Source: Bacteroidales bacterium (GTDB lineage: Bacteria > Bacteroidota > Bacteroidia > Bacteroidales > F082). Taken from it: a stretch of 61,595 nucleotides of DNA. Both the position numbers and the translations under genes were made by a program. Location of the stretch: contig JALNZT010000029.1 in assembly GCA_023229135.1 (NCBI GenBank), positions 1 to 61,595 on the forward strand, read 5' to 3'. The notes below the pieces were generated by a model. That model was not told where the DNA came from. It saw nothing but the letters and a program-made list of their open reading frames with translations, and made no database searches. Every line of letters begins with the position of its first letter. Position 1 is the stretch's first letter. This document shows positions 46,515 through 55,369 of this stretch, in pieces.

Positions 46515-47060
46515 ATGTTTATTCAATCCGAAAATATCAGCCTCAGGGCAACCGAGCCTTCCGATGCGCCCCTAATTTACCATTGGGAAAACGACACCTC
46601 TGTTTGGCATGTCAGCGATACCGTTATGCCTTATTCGCTTTTTCATATAGAGCAGTTTATTCTCAACAATACTGACCTATACAGCAGCAAGCAAATCAGG
46701 CTGATGATTGATGAAGCCAAAACAGGCAAAACAGTGGGTTGTATTGACTTGTTCGACTTCGATCCATTTCACGAACGCATTAGTTTGGGTCTCCTCATTG
46801 CTGTTGATTACCGCAACAAAGGATTTGCCGCCGAAGCGATAAAATTGGTTGAAAAATACATTTTTAAAACATTGAATTTGAATCAATTACATTGTGTAAT
46901 TGGTGCTAACAACACGAAAAGCATTAAGCTTTTTGAAAAAATGGGTTTTAAAAACTGTGGCCTGCGTAAGGCTTGGATAAAAACCTCCGACGGGTTTATC
47001 GATCAGTTAGAATATCAAAAAATAAATCCCGACAGGGCTCTAAATTTGCAAGTGCTATGA
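46515..47060 (+). CDS. GNAT-family N-acetyltransferase (RimJ/RimL-like)
   Basis: 181 residues. Acetyl-CoA-dependent acetyltransferase fold: N-terminal ISLRATEPSDAPLIYHWEND, core VGCIDLFDFDP, and the acetyl-CoA-binding turn YRNKGFAAEAIKLVEKY, followed by GANNTKSIKLFEKMGFK. This subgroup acetylates proteins or small amines; the substrate is unknown. Its stop codon overlaps the mltG start as ATGA (47057-47060), so the two are translationally coupled. Confidence 0.9.
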   Translation: MFIQSENISLRATEPSDAPLIYHWENDTSVWHVSDTVMPYSLFHIEQFILNNTDLYSSKQIRLMIDEAKTGKTVGCIDLFDFDPFHERISLGLLIAVDYRNKGFAAEAIKLVEKYIFKTLNLNQLHCVIGANNTKSIKLFEKMGFKNCGLRKAWIKTSDGFIDQLEYQKINPDRALNLQVL

Positions 47061-48136
47061 GTTATTATCATTCAAAATACCGCCACAGTAAACCCAAAAA
47101 AAGCAAATGGCGTAAAGTGATTATGGGTTTTTTGTTACTGCTTATCCTGATAGCTGCCGGCCTTGGATACCTTCTATATTCCATAATATTTAGTCCAAAT
47201 GTTTGGGTAAAAAAAGGGGAAACGAGCATTTATATTCCTTCAGAAGCCACTTATGAAATGGTTTTGGACAGCCTTTATAGTAAAGGTGTAATCATTCATC
47301 GCAAAAACTTTGAATGGCTGGCACAGCACAAATCCTATCCCGAACTGGTGAAACCCGGTCATTATCTTATTCAGGACGGTCTCAACAACAACGAACTTAT
47401 CAACCAGCTGCGTGCTGGACTGCAAAGCCCTGTAAATGTTACCTTTAACAATGTTAGAAACATTGAGCAACTTGCCGGAAGAATCAGCAAACAATTAGAA
47501 ACTGATTCTGCGTCGTTGGTTCAGCTGCTTCACGACTCAGCCTATATCTCGCAACTAGGCTTTGACAGACAAACACTTCCGGCGCTTTTTATTCCCAACA
47601 CCTACGAGTTTTATTGGGATTCTGATGCGAATGAATTTGTTTCAAGAATGCTTCAAGAATATCGAAAATTCTGGAATGAATCACGTCGGTCAAAAGCAGA
47701 AAAAATCGGCTTATCACCAAATGAGGTTTCTACGCTGGCCTCCATCGTTGATAAGGAAACCAACAAACAGGATGAAAAAGCCCTAATCGCCGGTGTTTAT
47801 ATCAATAGGTTAAAATCCGGATGGCGTTTGCAGGCTGACCCGACCTTGGTTTTTGCTGCCGGAAACTTCGAGATACGCCGCGTTTTGGATGTGCATAAAA
47901 CGATTGAATCACCTTATAACACATACAAATACAGTGGTTTGCCACCCGGCCCAATTACTATTCCTGATCCAAAAACTATTGACGCCGTCCTGAATTATGA
48001 GAACCACCGCTACTACTTTTTTTGTGCCAAAGACGATTTATCGGGCTATCACGCCTTCGCGGAAACAAATATGGAACACGACCGCAACGCCCGCAAATAT
48101 CGCCAGGCACTTGACAAATTAAACATCAAAAAATAA
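47057..48136 (+). CDS. mltG: Endolytic murein transglycosylase
   Basis: 359 residues from the ATG at 47057. A basic cytoplasmic N terminus is followed by one TM helix (about 20-42, VIMGFLLLLILIAAGLGYLL), a LysM-like subdomain, then the catalytic YceG-like domain with the catalytic glutamate in ASIVDKETN and the conserved LQADPTL and NTYKYSGLPPGPI. It cleaves nascent glycan strands and sets their length. A longer frame beginning at a TTG upstream is rejected because the ATGA overlap with the GNAT stop is a normal start. The next gene is 5 bases away. Confidence 0.95.
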   Translation: MSYYHSKYRHSKPKKSKWRKVIMGFLLLLILIAAGLGYLLYSIIFSPNVWVKKGETSIYIPSEATYEMVLDSLYSKGVIIHRKNFEWLAQHKSYPELVKPGHYLIQDGLNNNELINQLRAGLQSPVNVTFNNVRNIEQLAGRISKQLETDSASLVQLLHDSAYISQLGFDRQTLPALFIPNTYEFYWDSDANEFVSRMLQEYRKFWNESRRSKAEKIGLSPNEVSTLASIVDKETNKQDEKALIAGVYINRLKSGWRLQADPTLVFAAGNFEIRRVLDVHKTIESPYNTYKYSGLPPGPITIPDPKTIDAVLNYENHRYYFFCAKDDLSGYHAFAETNMEHDRNARKYRQALDKLNIKK

Positions 48137-48141
48137 ATTTC

Positions 48142-49488
48142 ATGAAAGCTTTCAAAGCCTACGATATTAGAGGAGAATGGGGAACAGAATTAGATGCTAA
48201 AATTGCTTATCGCATCGGATTTTTCTTGCCTGAGATATTAAATTGTGACCACTTTTTGGTTGGCCGCGACTGCCGGCTATCGTCAGATGAATTTTTTGAC
48301 GCACTTAGCGATGGCATTACCGATGCCGGCGCCAATGTTTCTGATGCAGGCTACACTACAACGCCCTTAATATATTGGGCTACAGCACGTTTTAATTTTA
48401 ATGGCTCAGTAATGATTACGGCATCACACAATCCAAAAAACCACAATGGCTTAAAGGTTTCGGGGCCGGATGCGCTGCCAATTGGCTATGATAACGGCCT
48501 GAATAAATTGGAAAAGCTGGTCGAAAATATAGAACCTAAAGCCACAAAAACTAAAGGCTTCATACAGCCCATAGAACTGCGGGAAGCCTACCTCAAGTTT
48601 TTAAACGGCTACCGCATTGATTTTTCTGCTTTGCGCATTGCTGTTGACTGCAGCAATGGTATGGCCTCCTTATTCGTTAAAGATTTATTGGGAAAGGATG
48701 CTTTTTATATCAACGACAAAGCCGATGGCAACTTCCCGGGACATGATCCTAATCCGCTAAAGCCTTCCAATCAGGAACAACTAAAAAGTATGGTCATCAA
48801 CCGCCACTGCGATATCGGCTTGATATTCGATGGTGATGCAGACCGGGTGATGTTTATTGACGAAAACGGTAAATTTATTTCGCCCGACCTGATTATCGCC
48901 TTGCTTGGTCATTATTTCTTTGAGCAAAAAGGGATGAAAGGCAAAGTGCTTCAGGATATTAGAAGCTCAAAAGCCATTGGAGAGTACCTGACACAGTTTG
49001 GTGCCGAAGTAGAAACCTGGCGCGTAGGCAGGGCTTATGGAGCCGGTAAGCTGCGCGAAATTGACGGACTTTACGGAGGCGAATTAGCCGGACATTATTA
49101 CTTCCGCGATTTTTATTATTCAGACAGCGCGCTGCTGGCTGCCCTCATTATTTTAGATTTGATGACTAAATTCAAACACGCAGGTTTTACACTCTCAAAG
49201 CTTATTAAAACCATTTCGAGCTATTACAATTCTGGTGAGATAAACTTCAAAATAGAGCAAAAACAAGCCGCTATGGATGCCGTTTGTGCCTTTTTTACCC
49301 AACATGAAAAACCTGTTCAAACACTTGATTTTGATGGTTATCGCCTTGACTTTAAAGATTGGTGGTTTAATATACGTCCCTCAAACACAGAACCTTATCT
49401 GCGTTTTATAGCCGAAGCCAAAACAGAAGAAAAATTAAATGAAGTTGTTGCACAGGTCAATAAAATCATCGAATCACTCAATTCCTGA
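48142..49488 (+). CDS. Phosphomannomutase/phosphoglucomutase
   Basis: 448 residues, alpha-D-phosphohexomutase family. The phosphoserine is S95 (TASHNPKNHNG), the Mg-binding loop is D230-G-D-A-D-R, the sugar-binding loop is GELAGHYYF, and the phosphate-binding loop is RPSNTEPYLRF. It interconverts hexose-6-phosphate and hexose-1-phosphate, giving GDP-mannose or UDP-glucose precursors for envelope glycans. It lies between mltG and a DUF2279 protein gene and probably belongs to the same operon. Confidence 0.94.
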   Translation: MKAFKAYDIRGEWGTELDAKIAYRIGFFLPEILNCDHFLVGRDCRLSSDEFFDALSDGITDAGANVSDAGYTTTPLIYWATARFNFNGSVMITASHNPKNHNGLKVSGPDALPIGYDNGLNKLEKLVENIEPKATKTKGFIQPIELREAYLKFLNGYRIDFSALRIAVDCSNGMASLFVKDLLGKDAFYINDKADGNFPGHDPNPLKPSNQEQLKSMVINRHCDIGLIFDGDADRVMFIDENGKFISPDLIIALLGHYFFEQKGMKGKVLQDIRSSKAIGEYLTQFGAEVETWRVGRAYGAGKLREIDGLYGGELAGHYYFRDFYYSDSALLAALIILDLMTKFKHAGFTLSKLIKTISSYYNSGEINFKIEQKQAAMDAVCAFFTQHEKPVQTLDFDGYRLDFKDWWFNIRPSNTEPYLRFIAEAKTEEKLNEVVAQVNKIIESLNS

Positions 49489-49489
49489 T

Positions 49490-50398
49490 ATGCGTGCTTT
49501 GTTAGCATTTTTTTTCAGTTGTAGCTTTTTGCTGATTCAGGCACAAGAAGTTAAGCTAACTGTAAGTGATTCAGTGGCTGAAGTAAACCAACGCAGGCTT
49601 AAACTTTTGAGTTATACACTTGGCGGAGGCTACGTGCTAAGCATGAGTGGTTTATATTTTGCTTGGTACAAAGATTATCCACAAAGTAGTTTTCATTTCC
49701 ACAACGACAACAAGGACTGGTTGCAGATGGATAAAGTAGGGCATAGCGTAACAGCTTATCAAGTTGGACGTTATGGCTATGATGCTTTCAGATGGGCCGG
49801 CATGCCCGAGAAGAAAGCTGTCTGGATTGGTGGATCGCTAGGTTTTGTCTTTTTGTTTACAGTAGAAGTTTTTGACGGCTTTTCTGCTGAATGGGGTGCT
49901 TCGCCCGGCGATCTTATCGCTAACACTGCCGGAACAAGCCTGTTTATCGGTCAGCAGCTGCTGTGGAAAGAACAACGTATCAGCTTGAAGTTTTCTTACC
50001 ACAAAACCAGCTATCGGCAGTATAATCCAGATTTGTTAGGGACTAATACCCTCGAAAGCATTGTCAAAGATTACAATGGACAAACCTACTGGCTGGCCGT
50101 AAATCCAAAATCATTTCTGCCCGAAAGCAGTAAATTCCCTTCTTGGCTCGATTTAGCTATTGGATACAATGCCGAAGCAATGGTGGGAGGCATTAATCCC
50201 GCTGATTTCAATCCAGTACCGCAATTCAATCCACGAAGGGTTTGGCTCTTTAGTCCTGACATCAACCTGCGTAAAATTCCAACCAAAAACAAAACACTGA
50301 AACTCGTATTCACAGCTCTTAGCTTTATCAAAGTCCCGCTGCCGGCCATTGCCTATGACAAGCAAGATCATTTTCAGTTTCACTGGTTTTATTTCTGA
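49490..50398 (+). CDS. DUF2279 (YfiM-like) envelope protein
   Basis: 302 residues from the ATG at 49490, one base after the phosphomannomutase stop. The signal peptide ends near LIQAQ. The core at about 75-165 (MDKVGHSVTAYQVGRYGYD ... FTVEVFDGFSAEWGASPGDLIANTAG) matches DUF2279, a predicted membrane-associated domain with conserved His, Glu and Asp residues. Function unknown. A longer frame inside the upstream gene is rejected because it would hide the signal peptide. Confidence 0.85.
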   Translation: MRALLAFFFSCSFLLIQAQEVKLTVSDSVAEVNQRRLKLLSYTLGGGYVLSMSGLYFAWYKDYPQSSFHFHNDNKDWLQMDKVGHSVTAYQVGRYGYDAFRWAGMPEKKAVWIGGSLGFVFLFTVEVFDGFSAEWGASPGDLIANTAGTSLFIGQQLLWKEQRISLKFSYHKTSYRQYNPDLLGTNTLESIVKDYNGQTYWLAVNPKSFLPESSKFPSWLDLAIGYNAEAMVGGINPADFNPVPQFNPRRVWLFSPDINLRKIPTKNKTLKLVFTALSFIKVPLPAIAYDKQDHFQFHWFYF

Positions 50399-50564
50399 TT
50401 CATTGTGTTTGTTGCCCGCACGTGCAGCGTTTTGAATGCATGTTACATCTCGGCTTTTTGTTGTATTTTCGTCCCATCATTAAGGATGACTTGCCTAATA
50501 CACAGCGGCAGAATTTTTAGGTTTTTGAATTGCTTATTAATATAAAATCACAAAATTTTAGGAC

Positions 50565-50975
50565 ATGAAAAATGTTTGGTTTATAGCGTTGATGCTTTTG
50601 GTGTTAAGCTCCTGTGGTCCTGATCCACGCATGGCACAACTGAAAATTGAAGAAGGACAGAAATTGGCGCGATTTAGCAATTACTCAGCAGCAATTGAGG
50701 CTTTTGACGAGGCTATTAAATACGATCCTGCTTCGCATGAGGCTTATTTTAATCGTGGTTCGGCCTATTTCAATAAAAGAGATTACAAAAAAGCGGTAGA
50801 AGATTTTCTTTATGCCGTAGAACTAAAACCTAATTTCGCAAATGCCTGGTTCAACCTCGGACAAATTATGGACATCGAGTTAGATCACGATATGGCTTGT
50901 TATTACTATAAAAAAGCCAAAGAAAGTGGCAGACCAAATATTGGCGATTACCTAAAAAAATGTCCTCAAGATTGA
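50565..50975 (+). CDS. TPR lipoprotein
   Basis: 136 residues. Lipobox LLVLSSC (C17). About three tetratricopeptide repeats follow (NYSAAIEAFDEAIKYDP, AYFNRGSAYFNKRDYKKAVEDF, AWFNLGQIMDIELDHD). A small scaffold on the periplasmic face; partner unknown. Its end overlaps the HAD phosphatase start by 16 bases. Confidence 0.88.
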   Translation: MKNVWFIALMLLVLSSCGPDPRMAQLKIEEGQKLARFSNYSAAIEAFDEAIKYDPASHEAYFNRGSAYFNKRDYKKAVEDFLYAVELKPNFANAWFNLGQIMDIELDHDMACYYYKKAKESGRPNIGDYLKKCPQD

Positions 50976-51625
50976 GCGATTTGACACCCTTTATCATTTG
51001 GGACTGGAACGGCACGCTACTCAATGATTTAGCTATTAGTGTGAAGGCGATGAACAGAATGCTTCAAGCGCGGCAGCTACCAGCATTGAGCAGTGATAAT
51101 TACCGTGAAATATTTCGTTTTCCGGTGCGCGACTATTATCAAGATATTGGTTTCGACTTTAAGCAGGAAGCCTTTGAAATTCCTGCTTTGGAATTTATGC
51201 AGCATTACCAGAATTTGCTCCACGAAGCAGTACTTTTTGAGGGTGTTCGCGAAACGCTCGAACAACTTAGAGCGGCTGGTTACAAACAATTTGTATTGTC
51301 GGCTATGGAGCAACAATTGCTGGATCAGTTGCTGGAACAACACCAAATAAGCAGCTATTTCGAGCATATCCAGGGCATAGATGACCATTTTGCCGATGGG
51401 AAAATAATGGCCGCGCACAAATTAATTGCGGTGATCGGTAACTCAAGGCCAACACCGATAATGGTTGGCGACACCCTGCACGACGCAGAAGTGGGCGCGG
51501 AATGCGGTTTTGAAACCATTTTGTTTTCGGGTGGGCATTTTTCTGCCGAACGACTAAAACAAGCCGGCCTGAGCCTGTTTGAAAATCATAAAGATTTGCA
51601 GGAGTTTTTGCTGAAAAATTCATAG
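50960..51625 (+). CDS. HAD-superfamily phosphatase (Gph-like)
   Basis: 221 residues. Motif I is IIWDWNGTLLND (nucleophile and acid Asp, with Trp replacing the usual Leu/Met between them), motif II is FVLSAMEQ, and motif III/IV appears as MVGDTLHDAEVGAECGF. The helical cap at about 25-95 fits the phosphoglycolate phosphatase-like subfamily, but other small phosphate esters are possible. It starts inside the preceding TPR gene in another frame, so coupled translation is likely. Confidence 0.9.
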   Translation: MSSRLSDLTPFIIWDWNGTLLNDLAISVKAMNRMLQARQLPALSSDNYREIFRFPVRDYYQDIGFDFKQEAFEIPALEFMQHYQNLLHEAVLFEGVRETLEQLRAAGYKQFVLSAMEQQLLDQLLEQHQISSYFEHIQGIDDHFADGKIMAAHKLIAVIGNSRPTPIMVGDTLHDAEVGAECGFETILFSGGHFSAERLKQAGLSLFENHKDLQEFLLKNS

Positions 51626-51640
51626 GAGAAAACCTTGATC

Positions 51641-51808
51641 AGTCAGGGTGCGACTGATACGGCGATGCTGAAAAAGTTGCCCCCTGACTAACGCTGAGTA
51701 ACAGTCAGGGGGCGACGGTTTGTCGTCGCGAGATAGTCGCACCCTGACTTGCAAAACTGACAGTCAGGGGGCGACGGTTTGTCGTCGCGAGATAGTCGCA
51801 CCCTGGCT
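51641..51808. repeat. REP-like palindrome cluster, locus 2
   Basis: Three units. A diverged one lies at 51641-51689, and two near-identical 47-bp units lie at 51703-51749 and 51762-51808 (59-base period). A unit starts AGTCAGGGGGCGAC and ends GTCGCACCCTGACT (13 of 14 pairs); an inner hairpin GCGACG/CGTCGC competes for the same GCGAC. It lies between the convergent HAD and MORN-type genes. 39/47 identity with the unit at 14624-14670. Confidence 0.88.
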
Positions 51809-51822
51809 TGCAAAGCGTTTTA

Positions 51823-52524
51823 TCACTCAATAATCTTGTGTTCGTCTTCATTCAAAATATATCCCTCATCATCGTAAGTTCTCCAAACACCAATTTTCTG
51901 TCCGTTGTGGTAATTGCCCGAGAGATATTCCTGTCCATTGGGATGATAGCTCACGAAAGCACCCTCTAGCTGTCCATTTTCGTAAAAAGCAGCTATTTGC
52001 AATTTGCCATTTGCAAAATATTTCTTCCATGCTCCATGCAACAGTCCCCTATCATAATGAAGTATTTCAGCCGGCGCTTCACTAGCGTAATAAGTAACTG
52101 ATTTGCCATGCAATACGCCTTTTTGGTAGTTTTCTTCGGAGATGAGCGTAGAATCATCCGCGCTATAATACAGCCAGGTACTGTCTTTTTGTTGCTCCAC
52201 AAATTTTCCTTTCGCTATCACGAAACCGCTTTCGGCATAAGCCTGGTGATAAGCAATTAATCCATTGGACTTAAACTCATTAACCGCTTTTAATAATCCT
52301 GTAGAATCGTAGTATTGAAAAGTTCCGACAGGCTTTCCATCTTCAAAAAAACCCTGGTAGCGCAAGCTGCCATTGGGGTAATTTACTTTCCACTCACCTT
52401 GTTTTTGTCCGTTGGCGTTGGTTTTGTTAAGGGCTTCATTTTCCGCCTGTGCAAAAAGCAAAACCGGACAAAAAAACAAGAGAAACAATGCCGGAAATAA
52501 CTTAAAACTTCTGTCTTTTTTCAT
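51823..52524 (-). CDS. Secreted MORN/YwqK-like repeat protein
   Basis: 233 residues from the ATG at 52524. The signal peptide ends near LLFAQ. The mature part is made of about eight ~23-residue MORN-like repeats (GQKQGEWKVNYPNGSLRYQG, GLLHGAWKKYFANGKLQIAA, GQLEGAFVSYHPNGQEYLSG, GQKIGVWRTYDDEG), as in YwqK-type proteins. Such proteins are often labelled antitoxins, but no toxin adjoins it. A longer frame (ATG at 52557) is rejected because its codon lies upstream of the -7 box at 52545-52552. Confidence 0.82.
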   Translation of the reverse strand: MKKDRSFKLFPALFLLFFCPVLLFAQAENEALNKTNANGQKQGEWKVNYPNGSLRYQGFFEDGKPVGTFQYYDSTGLLKAVNEFKSNGLIAYHQAYAESGFVIAKGKFVEQQKDSTWLYYSADDSTLISEENYQKGVLHGKSVTYYASEAPAEILHYDRGLLHGAWKKYFANGKLQIAAFYENGQLEGAFVSYHPNGQEYLSGNYHNGQKIGVWRTYDDEGYILNEDEHKIIE

Positions 52525-52544
52525 CTGATATTGGATTATGGCTG

Positions 52545-52552
52545 CAAAGCTA
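52545..52552 (-). promoter_or_regulatory. TAnnTTTG box of the MORN-type gene
   Basis: Minus-strand TAGCTTTG (52552-52545), 20 bases before the preferred ATG. No TTG at -33. It decides the start codon at 52524. Confidence 0.55.
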
Positions 52553-52780
52553 AGCATCTGTGCTGAAATAAAGTGTGTAAATTGTAGGTAGTTGTTTTAT
52601 ATGCCAAATAGGTTAAAGTCCAAATCCAGTAAAATTTGGCAGTGCTTGATTTTTTTCTTTATAACATCATCTATAAAGAGCTTTTAACAAACATTATAAA
52701 ATGAAAATCTTTTTTTTGTAAATTAGACAGGTTAAACTATAAATATTATCTTTAAGGTCTGAAACTTAATACTGAATACT

Positions 52781-53326
52781 ATGCCCGCCTTGTACAACCT
52801 ACAGCAGGAAGCCCTTGCAGAGCATAACCGCTTTGTTAATTTAAAGAATATGCAAGCCAATCTAATCAGCAGCGGACGAAACTTGCTGGAACTGCAAGCG
52901 GATGAAATAAGCCAGTTGGAAGCTCTAACAGAACAAAGCACAGGCCGGGCCGGCAAACAGACCCGCAATATGCTGGCTTTCGCAGCGGGATACACCTATT
53001 GTGATTGCCCGACACAGATTGACAGCAGCCTGAAGCAAACTATTGCTACAGCAAAACCATCCGGCCTGGAGCAGTTGCTCCATGTTGAAGCCAGCCCAAA
53101 CCCTGCAAAGCACTGGGTAAGCTTTACTTATGAATTGCCCTTTGGTATTAGCGAAGCCATACTGGAAGTAGCAGATGCAAGAGGCCGTCTGCTGGGAAGC
53201 GAAAAGCTAAGCAGTAACAAAGGTCAGAGCTTGTGGGATATTCGCGGAATAACCGGGGGAATCTATTACTTTAGATTGACGGCTAATGGTTTTTCAAAAA
53301 GCGGCAAAATAGTTATAGTGGATTAG
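52781..53326 (+). pseudogene. C-terminal remnant of a T9SS cargo protein
   Basis: 181 codons without a signal peptide. The first part is helical (ALAEHNRFVNLKNMQ ... LTEQSTGRAGKQTRNMLAF) and runs into AAGYTYCDCPTQID, a motif that in larger surface proteins directly precedes the sorting domain. The final ~80 residues are a T9SS type A domain (VEASPNPAKHW ... GGIYYFRL). Sorting domains work only with an exported N terminus, so this looks like the 3' end of a lost gene; upstream in frame there is a stop (52760-52762). It could still be expressed as an unexported fragment. Confidence 0.6.
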
Positions 53327-53336
53327 ATACAAATTT

Positions 53337-53363
53337 CCGGTTCGGGTGAAAAACCCGAACCGG
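53337..53363. terminator. Strong hairpin before the 532-residue gene
   Basis: CCGGTTCGGGT (53337-53347) pairs perfectly over 11 bp with ACCCGAACCGG (53353-53363), with a 5-base loop and TTT after it. Probably the terminator of the vanished upstream gene. Confidence 0.75.
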
Positions 53364-53376
53364 TTTAAAACATTGA

Positions 53377-54975
53377 ATGATGAATTATTTAATTCGCTAT
53401 GCTTTCGCGTTTATTTTCGTTACGATTCCGATTTGCCTTACAGCCCAACAGCATGAAATCATATTTCAACAATGTTATGGGGGAAGCCTTACTGAAGCTC
53501 CTTATGACATTATCGTAGGCGATAATAGCTATTATATAGTTGCCGGGACTAGTTCTCTGGACGGGGATGTGAGTTTTAATCATGGAAAAAGCGATATATG
53601 GTTGTATAAAATTGGCCTGGATGGAACAATTCAATGGCAAAACACTTTTGGTGGTACACAAGATGAAACGCCAAGACAATTTTTGTTAACAGAGGATGGA
53701 GGTTTTTTACTATTTGGCAATGCCTGGTCAACTGACGGTGACGTAAGCGGCCTCCATGGGGGGGGCGATTTCTGGTTGGTGCGTACCGACAGCCTGGGAA
53801 ATCTGCTTTGGCAAAAATGCCTCGGCGGAAGCTGTAACGACCGGCCATTGCAATTGATAGAAGCCCATGGTGGAGGATATATTTGCATCGGGTCAACTTG
53901 TTCCACGGATGGGGATATAGCCTATAATCATGGTGCCTGGGATGCCTGGGTAGTCCGGCTATCAGAAACTGGAGAGATAATCTGGGAGAAAACCTACGGG
54001 GGGGGGGGGCAGGTTTTTGCTGGCTCAATAGCAAAAACCCAAGATGGAGGATATATTCTTGGCACTTATGGCTCTTCAACTGATGGTGATGTTGATTGTA
54101 TTATGTATGACACAATCAATGTTGGAGATATTAGGCTGATAAAAATAGATTCAACAGGTGTTATTGAATGGCAAGATTGCTATGGAGGATATGATTCAGA
54201 GGGTTTAATAGAAATAGAACAAACACTTGATGGAGGTTATGTATTCCTTGGTGTGACGATTTCAACAGGCGGTGACGTAAGCGGTTTTCACGGGCCGGGT
54301 GGAGATGCCAACAAATGGGATATGTGGGTGGTGAAACTGGATGCCACAGGCCTTATCGAATGGCAAAAGTGCCTTGGTGGATACGAAAATGAACAAGCCG
54401 GTTTTATTGAGCAGCACCCCGATGGGGGCTATCTCGTGGGTGGCAATTCCAATTCAACAGATGGCGATATCAACTGTAACACATCATTACCAGGTACTTA
54501 TACCGGCTGGTTGGTCAAGCTTAGCGCTTCGGGTGAGATAGTGTGGCAACGCTGCCTGGGTAGTCAGGTGCATAATTCATTAAGAACCATGAAAATTCTT
54601 GGTTTGGAGCATTACCTAATCGCCGGCACCACCCGCGCCAATGGCGGCGATGTCGATTGCGACCTGAAAGGCCAAACCGACATCTGGATCGTGGAGTTGC
54701 AGGACACAACAGTAGGCCTGAAAGAGGAACAACAACGGCAATGGCAGCTTTACCCTAACCCGGCTTCCACACAAACCTGGCTACAGCTAGCCGAACACAC
54801 AGCACTTGGTCACGTTCAAATAGAACTCTACAGTCCTACAGGAAGGCTACTGCACAAAGCAAAGCCCTCAAATCATTATCATAAGTTAGATGTGACACAT
54901 CTGCCCAAAGGATTGTACCTGGTACGGGTATGGAATGGCGAAAGCTGGTATGTGGAGAAACTGGTGGTGAGATAG
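53377..54975 (+). CDS. T9SS cargo protein with propeller-like repeats and poly-G tracts
   Basis: 532 residues, signal peptide ending near LTAQ. About seven repeats of ~60 residues carry WQKCLGGS/CYGG, a DGGYIxxGxTxSTDGDV turn and a WxVKLDxxGxIxW strand, suggesting a beta-propeller. A T9SS domain follows (QLYPNPASTQ ... GLYLVRVW). Two G homopolymers lie in the reading frame: 8 G at 53758-53765 and 12 G at 53998-54009 (coding GGGG, residues 208-211). Any indel in the 12-G run truncates the protein before its sorting domain. The current state is in frame. Confidence 0.85.
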   Translation: MMNYLIRYAFAFIFVTIPICLTAQQHEIIFQQCYGGSLTEAPYDIIVGDNSYYIVAGTSSLDGDVSFNHGKSDIWLYKIGLDGTIQWQNTFGGTQDETPRQFLLTEDGGFLLFGNAWSTDGDVSGLHGGGDFWLVRTDSLGNLLWQKCLGGSCNDRPLQLIEAHGGGYICIGSTCSTDGDIAYNHGAWDAWVVRLSETGEIIWEKTYGGGGQVFAGSIAKTQDGGYILGTYGSSTDGDVDCIMYDTINVGDIRLIKIDSTGVIEWQDCYGGYDSEGLIEIEQTLDGGYVFLGVTISTGGDVSGFHGPGGDANKWDMWVVKLDATGLIEWQKCLGGYENEQAGFIEQHPDGGYLVGGNSNSTDGDINCNTSLPGTYTGWLVKLSASGEIVWQRCLGSQVHNSLRTMKILGLEHYLIAGTTRANGGDVDCDLKGQTDIWIVELQDTTVGLKEEQQRQWQLYPNPASTQTWLQLAEHTALGHVQIELYSPTGRLLHKAKPSNHYHKLDVTHLPKGLYLVRVWNGESWYVEKLVVR

Positions 54976-54996
54976 GATTATGCTTTTACGATTCTC

Positions 54997-55032
54997 AACT
55001 ATTTCGGCTTTAGCATCTGTCCTGAAATAGTT
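54997..55032 (+). terminator. Stem-loop after the propeller-like gene
   Basis: AACTATTTC (54997-55005) pairs with GAAATAGTT (55024-55032), 9 bp around 18 bases. There is no long T-run, so termination is only a possibility. Confidence 0.35.
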
Positions 55033-55051
55033 TACCCTATATAGCACAGAA

Positions 55052-55200
55052 AGCAAACGCTTTACTAAGCACATACTAATCCGGGATGTAGCCTGCCTGG
55101 CTAGCCTTGGCAGACAGGTTCAACATTTCTGCTGAGCGAGCCGAAGTATGGACTCCGCGCTGGGTCGTGCCGACCGCTTAGAGTCCTATTTATTGTGGTG
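55052..55200 (-). other. Degenerate terminal cassette boundary (attC-like) after DUF2130
   Basis: Beside the DUF2130 stop (55208-55210), plus-strand TTGTGGTG (55193-55200) is identical to the start of the same cassette at 59240-59247 read on the minus strand, as expected for the 3' site of that cassette. A partner arm is unclear; ACTAAGC at 55064-55070 could pair with GCTTAGAGT. Inside lie GGACTC/GAGTCC and GGTCG/CGACC palindromes (read on minus), and at 55090-55118 a CCTGCCTGG/GGCAGACAGG inverted repeat. Confidence 0.3.
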
Positions 55201-55207
55201 TCGTTTT

Positions 55208-55362
55208 TTATTCGGGATTATTATTTAATTCGTCAAATTTTGCTTTCATAGTTGGGTTGCCGTAGGTTAATTTTTTTATAGTTAAATCGTCAGCTTTATT
55301 ATTTGCTAGCCTTAAATTATTTTCTGATGATAATAAAGCATCTTTTGTTTTTTGAAGATGTG
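55208..55362 (-). pseudogene. 3' end of the IS-interrupted DUF2130 gene
   Basis: Reading the minus strand from the target duplication (55362-55357), the frame continues as QKTKDALLSSENNLRLANNK ... DELNNNPE and stops at 55208. Joined to the segment ending at 58070, with one copy of the 6-base duplication removed, it gives a single frame across the junction (TISHL|QKTKD). This is the natural C terminus of the DUF2130 protein. Confidence 0.9.
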
Positions 55363-55369
55363 TGGATAA

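Noticed and set aside
51823..52524. Toxin-antitoxin system because of YwqK-like repeats
   Set aside because: The protein is secreted, no toxin gene adjoins it, and MORN-type repeats have many roles.
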